NCBI GenBank assembly: GCA_050699595.1
Contig: JBOHFI010000034.1
Span: 1 to 64,000 of the forward strand
Direction: 5' to 3'
From: GCA-003244245 sp050699595
Lineage (GTDB): Bacteria; Actinomycetota; Actinomycetes; Mycobacteriales; Pseudonocardiaceae
DNA length: 64,000 nt
Shown here: in pieces, positions 32,147 to 41,298 of the stretch
Layout: every line of letters starts with the position of its first letter
Numbering within the stretch: the stretch's first letter is position 1
Program-made: the position numbers and the translations under genes
The notes under the pieces: model-generated
The model's input: the letters and a program-made list of their open reading frames with translations, nothing else
Told to the model about the DNA's origin: nothing
The model's database searches: none

Positions 32147-33328
32147 TCAGGCGAGCAGTGGGTCGATGCCGTCGATGACGGCGGTACCGCGCACCACCGT
32201 GGCGAGTGCTCCCACCACCACAGCCCGATCGCCCAGCTCGCCGCAGCGCACCTCGACCTGTTCAGCGGCAACGGGGGTGCGCCGGTCCAGCACCTGCCGG
32301 ATCGGGTCGAGCAGCAGCTCACCGGCCTGGGCCAGCTCGCCGCCCAGCACGATCTGACGCGGGTTGAGCAGGTTGCACAGCATCGCAGCGGCAGCACCCA
32401 CAGCACGGCCGGCATCTCCGATCACCAGGCGGGAACCGCGATCTTTGTCGAGTGCGGCCTGGACCAGCCCGCGAAGCGTCGGCCGTTCTCGCCCTGGTTG
32501 ACCGGGCAGCAGGTCGAGCAGGTGTGGCCCGCCGACCACGGTCTCCAGACAGCCGCGGTTGCCACACCGGCAGACCTGACCGGACTCGTCAACGGTGATA
32601 TGACCGAACTGGCCGGCCAGCCCGCTGCTACCGGGGTAGATCTCGCCCCTGATGACCAGGGCGGCATCGACGCTGGTGGACAACCGGATATACGCCATGT
32701 CGGCAGTGGCGCGGGACGCCCCGCAGGCCAGCTCGCCGAGGGCGGCCGCATTGATGTCGGTGATGAGCTGGACCGGCAGATCCACCCTGCCGGACAGCTC
32801 CTTGGTGATGTCCACTCCCTGCCAGCGCGGGACGAGCGGCACTGAGCAGGGCCCTCCCGTGACCGGGTCAAGCGGGCCCGGCACGCTCACCCCGATCCCG
32901 CGCACCTGGCTGCGGTCCACCCGTGCCTGTCGCAGCAGCGTGCTCACCAGCCAGGTCACTCTGCGCAAGCCCCGCTCCGGTGACTGCGCACTGTCGTAGT
33001 TGATCTTCTCCTCGATGAGTACTCGGTAGCCCATGTCGCAGATCGCGCCACGTAAGTGTTTCTGACCCAGCTCGATGCCGATCGCCAGGCCACTGAGTGG
33101 GGACAAGGACACGCTCTGCGCTCTGCGCCCCGTCGCTGTCGGCGTCACCACCACCTGGGCGCTGGCTTGCAGCTCCCGGACGATGGTGGAGACGGTGGCT
33201 GGGGACAAGCCAGTGGAGCGGGCGATCTCAACCTGAGTGAGTGAGCCGGCGGCCCGGACCGCGCGCAGCACCCGGCGCGAGTTCGCCTCTCGAAGAGCGC
33301 TTTGCGACCCCGGGGTGTCCGTCGACAA
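32147..33328 (-). CDS. ROK-family transcriptional regulator
   Basis: 393 aa. The N-terminal winged HTH (VEIARSTGLSPATVSTIVRE) is followed by a ROK sugar-kinase-like domain with the zinc motif CRCGNRGCLETVVG and GQFGHITV. It is a NagC/XylR type repressor that would sense a sugar and release the operator in front of the transporter genes. It is directly upstream of the ABC transporter genes on the same strand. Confidence 0.92.
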   Translation of the reverse strand: MSTDTPGSQSALREANSRRVLRAVRAAGSLTQVEIARSTGLSPATVSTIVRELQASAQVVVTPTATGRRAQSVSLSPLSGLAIGIELGQKHLRGAICDMGYRVLIEEKINYDSAQSPERGLRRVTWLVSTLLRQARVDRSQVRGIGVSVPGPLDPVTGGPCSVPLVPRWQGVDITKELSGRVDLPVQLITDINAAALGELACGASRATADMAYIRLSTSVDAALVIRGEIYPGSSGLAGQFGHITVDESGQVCRCGNRGCLETVVGGPHLLDLLPGQPGRERPTLRGLVQAALDKDRGSRLVIGDAGRAVGAAAAMLCNLLNPRQIVLGGELAQAGELLLDPIRQVLDRRTPVAAEQVEVRCGELGDRAVVVGALATVVRGTAVIDGIDPLLA

Positions 33329-33391
33329 TGGGTACTCCCTGCGCCAGGCTGCTCACGATCACGAAGGCTCGCCTACCAGCTGACAGCTTAG

Positions 33392-35248
33392 CTACAAGAA
33401 GTGAACACTGCCGGTGTTGAGGGTGTCCAGGATGTGTTGGCCGTATTTCGCCAGTTTGTTCTCGCCGACACCGCTGATCGTGCCGAGTTCGGCCAGGGTC
33501 GACGGGGTCTCGGTGGCGATCTGGCGCAGGGTCGCGTCGTGGAAGATCACGTAGGCGGGTACGCCCTGCTCTTTCGCGGTGGCGGCGCGCCAGGCGCGGA
33601 GCCGCTCGAACACCGGCATCGCCGTTTCGGGCAGCTCGGCGGGCGCGGCGCGGCGGGGTTTGTCGGCCTTGACGGCGGCTTTCGCCACCCGTTCGGGTTC
33701 GCGGCGCAGCAGGACCTGGCGTTGCCGGTTCAGCACCTCGGCGCTGGAGTCGGTGAGCACCAGCGTGCCGTAGTCGCCCTCGACGGCGAGCAACCGCTGG
33801 GCCAGCAGCTGGCGCACCACCCCGCGCCACTCACTCTCGCGCAGCTCGGTGCCGATGCCGAACACCGTGAGGCAGTCGTGGCCGAACTGGGTGACCTTGG
33901 GCGTCGTCTTGCCGAGCAGGATGTCGATCACCTGACCTGCACCGAACTTCTGGCGACGTTCCCGGTCCAGGCGCAGCACGGTCGACAGCAGCTTCTGCGC
34001 GGCGATCGTGCCGTCCCACGACTGCGGCGGAGACAGGCAGGTGTCGCAGTTGCCACACGCGGTGGCCTGCTGGCCGAAGTAGGCCAGCAGCTGCCCCCGA
34101 CGGCACTCGATCGTCTCGCAGAGGCCCAGCATGGCGTCGAGGTGGGTGCCCAGCCGGCGGCGGTGGGCGACGTCGCCCTCGCTGGTGTCGATCATCTTGC
34201 GCTGCTGCACGACGTCGGCCAGACCGTAGGCCAGCCAGGCGGTGGCGGGCAGCCCGTCCCGGCCGGCCCGGCCGGTCTCCTGGTAGTAGCCCTCGACGGA
34301 CTTGGGCAGGTCGAGGTGGGCGACGAAGCGCACGTCGGGCTTGTCGATGCCCATGCCGAACGCGATCGTCGCGACCATGACCAGGCCGTCCTCGCGCAGG
34401 AAGCGCGCTTGGTTCTCAGCTCGGGTACGTGCGTCGAGCCCCGCGTGGTAGGGCAGCGCCGCGATCCCGTTCTCCACCAGGAAGGCTGCGGTCTTCTCCA
34501 CCGATGCCCGCGACAGGCAGTAGACGATGCCCGCGTCGCCGGGGTGCTCGGTGCGCAGCAGCTCCAGCAGCTGCCGCTTCGGCTCGTTTTTGCCCACGAT
34601 GCGGTACTGGATGTTCGGGCGGTCGAAGCTCGCCACGAAGTGCCGGGCGTCGACCAGGTTCAGCCGGGACGCGATCTCAACGTGGGTCGCCTTGGTGGCC
34701 GTCGCGGTCAGCGCGATGCGGGGCACGGTGGGCCACCGCTCGTGCAGCGCGGACAGCGCGAGGTAGTCGGGCCGGAAGTCGTGCCCCCACTGGGCCACGC
34801 AGTGCGCCTCGTCGATGGCGAACAGCGAGATGGTGCCCCGATCGAGCAGGCTGGCTGTCGACTCGACGCGCAGGCGTTCCGGCGCCAGGTAGAGCAGGTC
34901 CAACTCACCGGCGAGGAACGCGGACTCGACCTGGCGGCGCTCGTGAGCCTGCTGGGTGGAGTTGAGGAACCCGGCCCGGACGCCGAGCGCTCTCAGGGCG
35001 TCGACCTGGTCCTGCATCAGCGCGATGAGCGGCGAGATGACGACGCCGACGCCGTCGCGCACGAGCGCGGGGATCTGGTAGCACAGCGACTTGCCACCAC
35101 CGGTCGGCATGAGCACCAGCGCGTCACCACCCGCGATGACGTGGTCGATGATCTCCTGCTGCGCCCCCCGGAACGAGTCGTAGCCGAAGACGCGCCGCAG
35201 CACCCGCACGGCATCACTCACGTCGAGTCCCGTGTCACCGACAGCCAT
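33392..35248 (-). CDS. recQ: ATP-dependent DNA helicase RecQ
   Basis: 618 aa. Motif I is LMPTGGGKSLCYQIPAL and motif II AIDEAHCVAQWGHDFRPDY. Helicase motif VI lies in GYYQETGRAGRDGLPA. The RQC zinc finger uses Cys in CETIECRRG and CGNCDTC. A C-terminal HRDC domain (FERLRAWRAATAKEQGVPAY) closes the protein. It acts in recombination and repair. Convergent with nothing and flanked by the ROK gene, it appears monocistronic. Confidence 0.96.
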   Translation of the reverse strand: MAVGDTGLDVSDAVRVLRRVFGYDSFRGAQQEIIDHVIAGGDALVLMPTGGGKSLCYQIPALVRDGVGVVISPLIALMQDQVDALRALGVRAGFLNSTQQAHERRQVESAFLAGELDLLYLAPERLRVESTASLLDRGTISLFAIDEAHCVAQWGHDFRPDYLALSALHERWPTVPRIALTATATKATHVEIASRLNLVDARHFVASFDRPNIQYRIVGKNEPKRQLLELLRTEHPGDAGIVYCLSRASVEKTAAFLVENGIAALPYHAGLDARTRAENQARFLREDGLVMVATIAFGMGIDKPDVRFVAHLDLPKSVEGYYQETGRAGRDGLPATAWLAYGLADVVQQRKMIDTSEGDVAHRRRLGTHLDAMLGLCETIECRRGQLLAYFGQQATACGNCDTCLSPPQSWDGTIAAQKLLSTVLRLDRERRQKFGAGQVIDILLGKTTPKVTQFGHDCLTVFGIGTELRESEWRGVVRQLLAQRLLAVEGDYGTLVLTDSSAEVLNRQRQVLLRREPERVAKAAVKADKPRRAAPAELPETAMPVFERLRAWRAATAKEQGVPAYVIFHDATLRQIATETPSTLAELGTISGVGENKLAKYGQHILDTLNTGSVHFL

Positions 35249-35446
35249 CCGGCGATCCTAGGGCTGAGGTCATCGCCGACCAGACTCGCGCGCCGACACC
35301 GGCGCGGACCGCCGCCCTCGCGTACTGTGAGGTGGTCCTGAACTGGACAATCGCCGCAGTGATGATTTTTCGTACGCCGTAGTGTCAGAGAAACTGATGG
35401 CGGACAATCACGAAGCGCCGGCTCACCGGCGCGGAAAGGAGACACC

Positions 35447-35824
35447 ATGGGACAGCCGGTAGTGCACTTCGAGGTCATGGGTAAGGACGGCGCCGGGTTG
35501 CGGTCCTTCTACTCGGATCTCTTCGACTGGAAGATCGACTTCGACAGTGCGCTGAACTATGGGGTCGTGCAGCGCACCGGAGACGCCGCCGCCGACGGTG
35601 CCGGAATCGGTGGCGGCATTGGAGTGGCGCCGGAGGGCTACCCCGGTCATGTCACCTTCTACGTCGGAGTGCCTGACGTCGAGGCCGCGCTCGCCAAGGC
35701 GGAGAGCCTCGGCGGGTCGCGGATGATGGGACCGGAGCAGGTCACGGAGCAGACCGAGATCGGTCTGTTCCACGACCCCGAGGGACACCTGATCGGAGTC
35801 GTCAAGACCATGCCGCAGAGCTGA
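35447..35824 (+). CDS. VOC/glyoxalase-fold protein
   Basis: 125 aa, a single VOC module pair: VVHFEVMGKDGAGLRSFYSD and GHVTFYVGVPDVEAALAKAE. The metal-ligand candidates are His7 of VVHFEV, His in GHVTFYV and Glu near the end (FHDPEGHLIGV). The AAAGGAGACACC site supports the ATG at 35447. Substrate unknown; family members include glyoxalases, bleomycin-binding proteins and dioxygenases. Confidence 0.9.
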   Translation: MGQPVVHFEVMGKDGAGLRSFYSDLFDWKIDFDSALNYGVVQRTGDAAADGAGIGGGIGVAPEGYPGHVTFYVGVPDVEAALAKAESLGGSRMMGPEQVTEQTEIGLFHDPEGHLIGVVKTMPQS

Positions 35825-35846
35825 GCACACGAACACGCTCTGGTCA

Positions 35847-35876
35847 CGAAGGGCCCCGCTGGTGACGGGCCCTTCG
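35847..35876 (+). terminator. Hairpin terminator after the VOC gene
   Basis: A 10-bp perfect stem (CGAAGGGCCC at 35847-35856, GGGCCCTTCG at 35867-35876) with a 10-nt loop lies 23 bp after the VOC stop codon. It lacks a T-run but fits an actinobacterial terminator. Confidence 0.75.
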
Positions 35877-35942
35877 GGTGCGCGCGTGCGGTGGCGCAGG
35901 TTCCGCGGAACACCGCACAGTCCCGCCGGAGCTTGATCGTTA

Positions 35943-35988
35943 AAAGTGAGCTGTAGCGGTGCGGTCCTGAACGGCTACAGCTCACTTT
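35943..35988. repeat. Long perfect inverted repeat
   Basis: 15-bp arms, AAAGTGAGCTGTAGC (35943-35957) and GCTACAGCTCACTTT (35974-35988), flank a 16-nt loop between the VOC terminator and a TIGR04141 pseudogene. A second terminator or a mobile repeat are both possible. Confidence 0.75.
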
Positions 35989-36061
35989 CGTCGATCTTCG
36001 CCCGGCGATGAGACGGTAGTGGGGCACCGGGGGTCGATGCGGCCGGCCAGCCGCACCATGC

Positions 36062-37583
36062 TTGCCTTGCGTGCTCACGGTCTATCTCTACCGAGACGAC
36101 GCGACCGTCGACCAGGATCTGGTCGACGTCGATTGGGATGATCCGGATCTCGTGGTCCTGGAGCCGTCGCAGCCGCTGCCTTTTCCGTGTCGCTATCTCG
36201 GGCAGCGCCACAATCCCGGACCGCCTGAATGTCCCGACTACCTCGCGCCCCATCTTCAGATCGAGGTAATCGATTCCGCAGTGGACTACGGCTGCCTTCT
36301 CGTGAGGTACTCCGACCGGTGGTGGGCACTGACCTTCGGCCAAGGTTACCGCTGGGTTCGTGAGGAGATGGCTGAACCCGATTTCGGCTTGCTGGTTACC
36401 GCGAATCGGGTGGCTGACGATCAGCTGCGGCAGGTGGACTCACGGACGACTAGTGGTGTTCTTCGCCAGCGTGCCACCCGGGTCGCGGTGCCGGCCGGGA
36501 TCTCCGCCTTCGGCATCGACACTGCCGTGGAATGGATCCGCAGCCTCAGCGGGACGGCCGCTGACATACCCGGCCTCGGGCAGATGACCGGCGCTATGGC
36601 CGCCCGGTTCACCATCAACCGTAACACCCGACCGCTCGCTGACCTCGCCACCGTTCTGGACTATCTGCTGGACCGGTTCCAGTCGGATGACTATCGAAAG
36701 CGGTTCAGTTTCCTCGACCACTACCGCCCCATTCCTCCCGGTTGTCACGAAGCGGTCTACCTCGACAGCCGGGTAAGCGCCGCGTTGCTTGACCCGCACT
36801 CAATCCCCTCGGCGACACCGTCCGGTTGGCGCCCGTGGTTGAGGCGGGCGACACATCGACCCCGCGTCCACTACGCCGCTATCTGGTGGCCGAGACGGAG
36901 GGCCCACCCAGCCGGACGGCTCCGCACCGCAACGCTTCGTTCTCTGTGATGGCACCTGGTTCCGAATCGGCTGGGACTTCCAGGCCCGTGTGGAGAACGT
37001 CATCGCCGAGCTGCGCGTCCTCACCGATGAGCCCGATAAGCTGGAGCTTCCCTTCTGGGGGGCGGACGAGCACGAAGGGGACTACAACCGTCGCGCCGCC
37101 GCGACACACCGCTGGGAGCTGTTCGACCGGGACCTCATCCGCACCGACTTCGACCGCCACGGCGTCGAGGCCTGTGACATACTTGCCGCCGACCTCGGCA
37201 TGATCCACGTCAAGAGACTGGAAAAGTCCTCGAAGCTCTCACACCTGTTCGCGCAGGGAAGCGTCGCGGCATCGCTCCTGAGTCCCGACTCCCCGTTCCG
37301 CACGACGGTGCAGCAGCGGCTCGGTGACTCCTCCACCCTGCCCACGACAATCGTATTCGCGCTCGCCACGCACCGAAATGGCCCGATCAAGGAACTCATT
37401 CCGTTCTTCAGCAAGGTCGATCTGAGCACGCAGGTTCGGACAATCCACAACGCCGGGTTCACTGTTGCCCTGGCGAAGATTGACTTCAGGTCGCACTCCT
37501 TATCCCCACCGGTGCCCGGTGCGGCCCCGGGTGACGACATGCCACGTGCCCGAGGATCGCAGGTCAACCCGCGATTTTTTTGA
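36062..37583 (+). pseudogene. TIGR04141/DUF6119 family gene broken by two frameshifts
   Basis: Three successive frames give one protein. Frame 1 (36062 to about 36790) begins LTVYLYRDDATVDQDLVDVD and contains DFGLLVTANRVADDQLRQVD and PLADLATVLDYLLDRFQSDD. A short second frame (about 36795-36900) reads LGDTVRLAPVVEAG and RRYLVAETEG. The third (about 36905-37583) reads RFVLCDGTWFRIGWDFQARV, EGDYNRRAAATHRWELFDRD, DLGMIHVKRLEKSSKLSHLF and IPFFSKVDLS. These match the 'sporadically distributed' TIGR04141/DUF6119 family. Shifts lie near 36795 and 36900. Function of the family is not established; its patchy spread suggests conflict systems. Confidence 0.7.
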
Positions 37584-37628
37584 GGGCGATGGAGAACGAT
37601 GATGGCCATGTTCCGGCCTCGGGGGTGG

Positions 37629-38657
37629 TCAGTCGATGCCGATCGCCTTGCGTACCTGCGCCAACACCGGCACTGCCCGTTTGCGGGCCTTCTCGGCCCC
37701 TGCCGCCAGCAGCGCATCCAGCTCGCTGTCAGGGTCCATCAAGGTGTTGTACCGCTCGCGCAGCGGGCTCAGCTGTGTGTTGAGCACCTCGAACAGCTGG
37801 TTTTTCAGTTCTCCCCAGCCCATGCCACCTTCGCGCAGCCGCCGTCGCGTTTCGGTGGTGATCTCCGGTTCGGCGAACTGGTCCAGAATCTGAAAGATAT
37901 TGGAGCTGTCCGGGTCCTTGGGCTCCTCCACCGGCGTGGAATCGGTCGGGATACGGCGAACCAGTTTCTTGAGCTGCGCTTCATTGCTGAACAACGGGAT
38001 GGTGTTGTCGTATGACTTGCTCATTTTCCGACCATCCACGCCGGGCAGAGTGCGCCCGGTTTCGGCGTCGGGAACGACAGCCTGGGGAATTTTGAATGTG
38101 AAGCTGTCTCCGTAGAGGTGGTTGAACGACCCGGCGATGTCAGCGGCGATTTCAACGTGCTGCATCTGGTCACGCCCGACCGGTACCACGTCAGCTTCCA
38201 TGATCAGGATGTCTACGGCCATCAGCACCGGGTAGTTGTACAACCCCATGTTGATCCCAGCATCCAGGTCGGTCTTGCCTGCCTCTTCATTGCGGTCTCG
38301 CGCAGCTTTGTAGGCGTGCGCCCTGTTCATCAGGCCCTTGCTGGTCATGCACGACAGGATCCACGTCAGATCGAAGATCTCGGGGATGTCCGACTGGCGG
38401 TAGAAGACGACACGATCCGGGTCGAGGCCCGCAGTGATCCACGTCGCGGCCACCGATCTGGTGTAGTGGCGCAGCAACTTCGGATCACGAACGGTCGTCA
38501 GCGCGTGGTGGTCAGCGATGAAATACAGGGCCTCGTATTCCTGGGCGAGTGCCAGCGCTGGCTTGACAGCGCCTATGTAGTTGCCGAGATGTGGCTCGCC
38601 GGTCGGCTTGATTCCGGTGAGCGAGACCTTGGCGGGGGACGCGGACATCAACCTCAC
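37629..38657 (-). CDS. trpS: Tryptophanyl-tRNA synthetase (copy 1)
   Basis: 342 aa class I synthetase that charges tRNA-Trp. The HIGH-like motif is GIKPTGEPHLGNYIGAVKPA; the KMSKS loop is GRKMSKSYDN. The Trp-pocket segments include YFIADHHALTTV and YPVLMAVDILIMEADVVPVG. GTG 38657 is preceded by AGAGAGG; ATG 38648 is an alternative. It is divergent from a second trpS 360 bp away. In streptomycetes, extra TrpRS enzymes give resistance to indolmycin and are controlled by a Trp-rich leader, which may apply here. Confidence 0.95.
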   Translation of the reverse strand: MRLMSASPAKVSLTGIKPTGEPHLGNYIGAVKPALALAQEYEALYFIADHHALTTVRDPKLLRHYTRSVAATWITAGLDPDRVVFYRQSDIPEIFDLTWILSCMTSKGLMNRAHAYKAARDRNEEAGKTDLDAGINMGLYNYPVLMAVDILIMEADVVPVGRDQMQHVEIAADIAGSFNHLYGDSFTFKIPQAVVPDAETGRTLPGVDGRKMSKSYDNTIPLFSNEAQLKKLVRRIPTDSTPVEEPKDPDSSNIFQILDQFAEPEITTETRRRLREGGMGWGELKNQLFEVLNTQLSPLRERYNTLMDPDSELDALLAAGAEKARKRAVPVLAQVRKAIGID

Positions 38658-38744
38658 ATCCTCTCTGGACGGGAATCGAGATACGGGCCGTCGTGAGCTC
38701 CGAGGAACTTCCGATGCCTGGAAATACCCGTGGCATTGGCAGCC

Positions 38745-38801
38745 TCAAGCGGTGGCCGAACTCACCGCGTCGGTGCCACACCACCAACCACGGTCTGCCA
38801 C
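38745..38801 (-). promoter_or_regulatory. Possible Trp-Trp leader peptide before trpS copy 1
   Basis: GTG 38801 to TGA 38745 encodes an 18-residue peptide (MADRGWWCGTDAVSSATA) with two adjacent Trp codons, ending 87 bp before trpS copy 1. This is the design of ribosome-mediated attenuation at tryptophan genes, which has been described for an auxiliary trpRS of Streptomyces coelicolor. I could not find a convincing terminator/antiterminator pair, and no strong ribosome-binding site precedes the GTG. The rest of the 38658-39016 spacer has no gene. Confidence 0.45.
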
Positions 38802-39016
38802 CGTACTGCAACCGAACGGCAGGGCAGGGGGGTTAACCACGGGAGGCAACTGGACGGACACAAGTCGTGATCTTATCATCCAGAGCTCGCGGTGCTGTCG
38901 CCGCAGGCGCGCCAGACGATCGCGGCTACCACGCTGGGCACGCGGTCTGAGTAGGCTCACCAGCTGTTCAAAGCGAAGGTCTGTTCGGTGCCGAGGAAGA
39001 CGTCAGGAAGAGGATC

Positions 39017-40024
39017 ATGGGGGACGACGTGGTGCGGAGGCCGAGGGTGCTGTCGGGCATCGCCGCGACAGGCACGCTGCACATCGGTAACTACATCGGC
39101 GCGCTGAGCGTGTGGGCGCGGGAGCAGGACGCCTACGACAACTACTTCATGATCGCCGATCTGCATGCGCTCACCATCCCGGAGAATGTGCGGGCTGACG
39201 AGCTACGTGCGCGGGTTCGGGAGATCGTCGCGCTGTATGTGGCGTGTGGGCTCGATCCCGAACGCTCGGCGATCTTCCGGCAGTCCGACGTGAGTGCGCA
39301 CGCCACCCTCGCCTGGGTGCTCGACTGTGTGACGCCGGTGGGCTGGCTAGAGCGGATGACGCAGTACAAGTCCAAGGCGGAGGGGGCGAGCGCTAGTGCG
39401 GGCTTGTTCACCTATCCCGCGCTGCAGGCCGCCGACATCTTGCTTTACCAGGCCGAGTACGTGCCCGTCGGCGACGACCAACGACAGCACGTGGAACTCA
39501 CGCGGGACATCGCGCAGCGGTTCCACCACTTGTTCGGGTCCGTTTTCACACTGCCGCAACCGCTCATCCGGAAGAGTGGCGCGCGCATCGTGGGTCTTGA
39601 CGACCCGTCGATCAAGATGTCCAAGAGCCTTGCCGGGGTTCGGGACGGGCATGCGATTGGGCTGCTCGATCCACCGAAGAAGATCCGGCGGAGCGTGATG
39701 CGCGCTGTTACCGACTCAGGGTCCGAGGTTGATCCCGAGAACATCTCGCCCGGGGTGGAGAATCTGCTGGTTCTCTTCGAGACGCTGTCTGGTCTCAGCC
39801 GCGACACCACGCTGGCCAAGTTCGCCGGCCAGGGCTACGGCACGCTCAAGCGCGAGGTGGCCGAGGTAGCCGTCGCGAAGGTCTCCGAGATTCAGGAGCG
39901 CTACCAGTCCCTCCGCGCCGACGACACCGCTCTGGATGAGATTCTCGCCGGTGGCGCGGCGCGGGCCGCCAGCGTCGCCAACCAGACACTTGATCAGGCG
40001 ATGCGCCTCACCGGGCTTCGGTAG
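39017..40024 (+). CDS. trpS: Tryptophanyl-tRNA synthetase (copy 2)
   Basis: 335 aa. HIGH-like motif is SGIAATGTLHIGNYIGALSV; the KMSKS loop is PSIKMSKSLAG. LFTYPALQAADILLYQAEYV and PVGDDQRQHVELTRDIAQRF are closer to the housekeeping bacterial TrpRS than copy 1 is. GGAAGAGG supports the ATG at 39017. The two genes have clearly different sequences, so this is not a recent duplication. A bidirectional terminator follows. Confidence 0.95.
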   Translation: MGDDVVRRPRVLSGIAATGTLHIGNYIGALSVWAREQDAYDNYFMIADLHALTIPENVRADELRARVREIVALYVACGLDPERSAIFRQSDVSAHATLAWVLDCVTPVGWLERMTQYKSKAEGASASAGLFTYPALQAADILLYQAEYVPVGDDQRQHVELTRDIAQRFHHLFGSVFTLPQPLIRKSGARIVGLDDPSIKMSKSLAGVRDGHAIGLLDPPKKIRRSVMRAVTDSGSEVDPENISPGVENLLVLFETLSGLSRDTTLAKFAGQGYGTLKREVAEVAVAKVSEIQERYQSLRADDTALDEILAGGAARAASVANQTLDQAMRLTGLR

Positions 40025-40093
40025 CGGCGGAACGTGATCTGATCTGGCCCCTCGGATCGCATACCGCGGATCCGCCACAGCCCGCATGGCGGC

Positions 40094-40125
40094 GTCCCCG
40101 GCAGGCACTATGGGCTGCCGGGGAC
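40094..40125. terminator. Bidirectional hairpin between trpS copy 2 and the DUF397 gene
   Basis: An 11-bp perfect stem, GTCCCCGGCAG (40094-40104) and CTGCCGGGGAC (40115-40125), with a 10-nt loop lies between two convergent genes. Fits a shared terminator. Confidence 0.8.
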
Positions 40126-40142
40126 ACCGCTGCTCGGGTCGG

Positions 40143-40346
40143 TCAGTCGAACTCGCCGGCGTGGATGCCTGTGGTGAAGGTGGACCACTCGGCTGTGGTG
40201 ACGATCAGCGCTGGGCCGGCGGGGTTCTTGCTGTCCCGGACGGCGTGGTGGCCGAGGTCGAGGTCGGCGACCTCAACGCAGTTGGACTTCCCGTTGCTGC
40301 GGCTGCTCGTGCGCCATTTAGCGCTCGACAGGTCGGTTGTGCTCAC
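40143..40346 (-). CDS. DUF397 protein
   Basis: 67 aa from GTG 40346, overlapping the stop of the XRE regulator gene by four bases. Hallmarks: KWRTSSRSNGKSNCVEVADL, HAVRDSKNPAGPAL, and C-terminal HAGEFD. It pairs with the intact XRE/DUF5753 regulator, the standard two-gene unit in actinomycetes. Confidence 0.9.
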   Translation of the reverse strand: MSTTDLSSAKWRTSSRSNGKSNCVEVADLDLGHHAVRDSKNPAGPALIVTTAEWSTFTTGIHAGEFD

Positions 40347-41230
40347 TTGCCTAGCTCCCTTTCGACTTGGGTGATTAGCTTCTGGGAAGCCTCCTCGCCC
40401 AGAGACGACTCCCAGATGTTGGTGAACGCGGTGTCGTATCGCTCGATCTCGTGGGGTTTGTCCAGGTACAGGTCTCCGGTGAAGCCGTCGACGTAGACCG
40501 TGGGTGGCTCGGTCTGCTGGCCGTTGCTGTTGAGCGGGAACCGCAGGATGACGAACGGCCCCGACATGATGCCGTGATGCAGCCCGGCAGCGAACGGCAT
40601 CACCCTGAGCGAGACAGTGGGCAGCTCGCTGGCTTTCGCCAGCCGCTGAAGCTGGCTCATCATGACGTCGCGCCCCCCGACCGGGCGGTGCAGCATGGCC
40701 TCGTTGAGCACCACGTCGAGCACCGGCGGGTCGGTGACCCGCGTGAGCAGCGCTTGGCGGGCGATGCGGACGTGCACCCGCCGTTCGATCTCGGCGTCGT
40801 CCTCGCCAGGGTTGTCCGCCCGGATCACCGTGCGTGCGTAGTCCTCGGTCTGGAGCAGGCCGGGCACCAGCTCTGACTCGTACCAGGCGAAGCGGGACGC
40901 CGACTCTTCCAAGCCGATGTAGAGGTCGAAACCTTCCGGGATGGCGTCGCCGTAGGAGTGCCACCAGCCGCGCGCCTTGGTCTCCTTGGCCAGGCCCATG
41001 AGCGCCTCGGTGACGTCCGGTGGCGCACCGTATATCCGGCACATCGTCTCGACGTCGAGGCTGCGCAGCGACGTCTGGCCGGTCTCGATCCGCCAGATCT
41101 TGGCCTCGGACCACTCGAACCGCGTTGCCGCCGACCGCACGTTGAGCCGGGCCTGGTTGCGCAGATCACGCAGATACCGGCCGAGCTGCCTGCGCGGCAC
41201 CGTCGAGCCCGTCGTGGCGCCCTCGGTCAT
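40343..41230 (-). CDS. XRE-family regulator with DUF5753 domain
   Basis: 295 aa. The N-terminal HTH_31-type domain (LGRYLRDLRNQARLNVRSAA, then WSEAKIWRIETGQTSLRSLD) is followed by the DUF5753 domain with ESELVPGLLQTEDYARTVIR, VLNEAMLHRPVGGRDVM and TVYVDGFTGDLYLDKPHEIE. The protein likely regulates itself and the adjacent DUF397 gene. A small gene is divergent, and an inverted repeat sits in the spacer. Confidence 0.92.
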   Translation of the reverse strand: MTEGATTGSTVPRRQLGRYLRDLRNQARLNVRSAATRFEWSEAKIWRIETGQTSLRSLDVETMCRIYGAPPDVTEALMGLAKETKARGWWHSYGDAIPEGFDLYIGLEESASRFAWYESELVPGLLQTEDYARTVIRADNPGEDDAEIERRVHVRIARQALLTRVTDPPVLDVVLNEAMLHRPVGGRDVMMSQLQRLAKASELPTVSLRVMPFAAGLHHGIMSGPFVILRFPLNSNGQQTEPPTVYVDGFTGDLYLDKPHEIERYDTAFTNIWESSLGEEASQKLITQVERELGK

Positions 41231-41298
41231 CGTCCACCTCTCTCACTGTGAGGGAATCTTACACCCGGTATGAAAGCATTGCAGCATTCTTCTCGTAA

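Noticed and set aside
36990..37583. A separate gene for the second half of the TIGR04141 protein
   Set aside because: Family residues continue upstream of this start in the same frame, so it is the 3' part of a broken gene.
38658..39016. T-box riboswitch before either trpS
   Set aside because: No T-box core sequence or specifier hairpin could be recognised; the leader-peptide reading is simpler.
38581..39016. Trp-rich leader for trpS copy 2 on the plus strand (Trp codons near 38719-38740)
   Set aside because: That frame has no start codon close by and runs through trpS copy 1 antisense.
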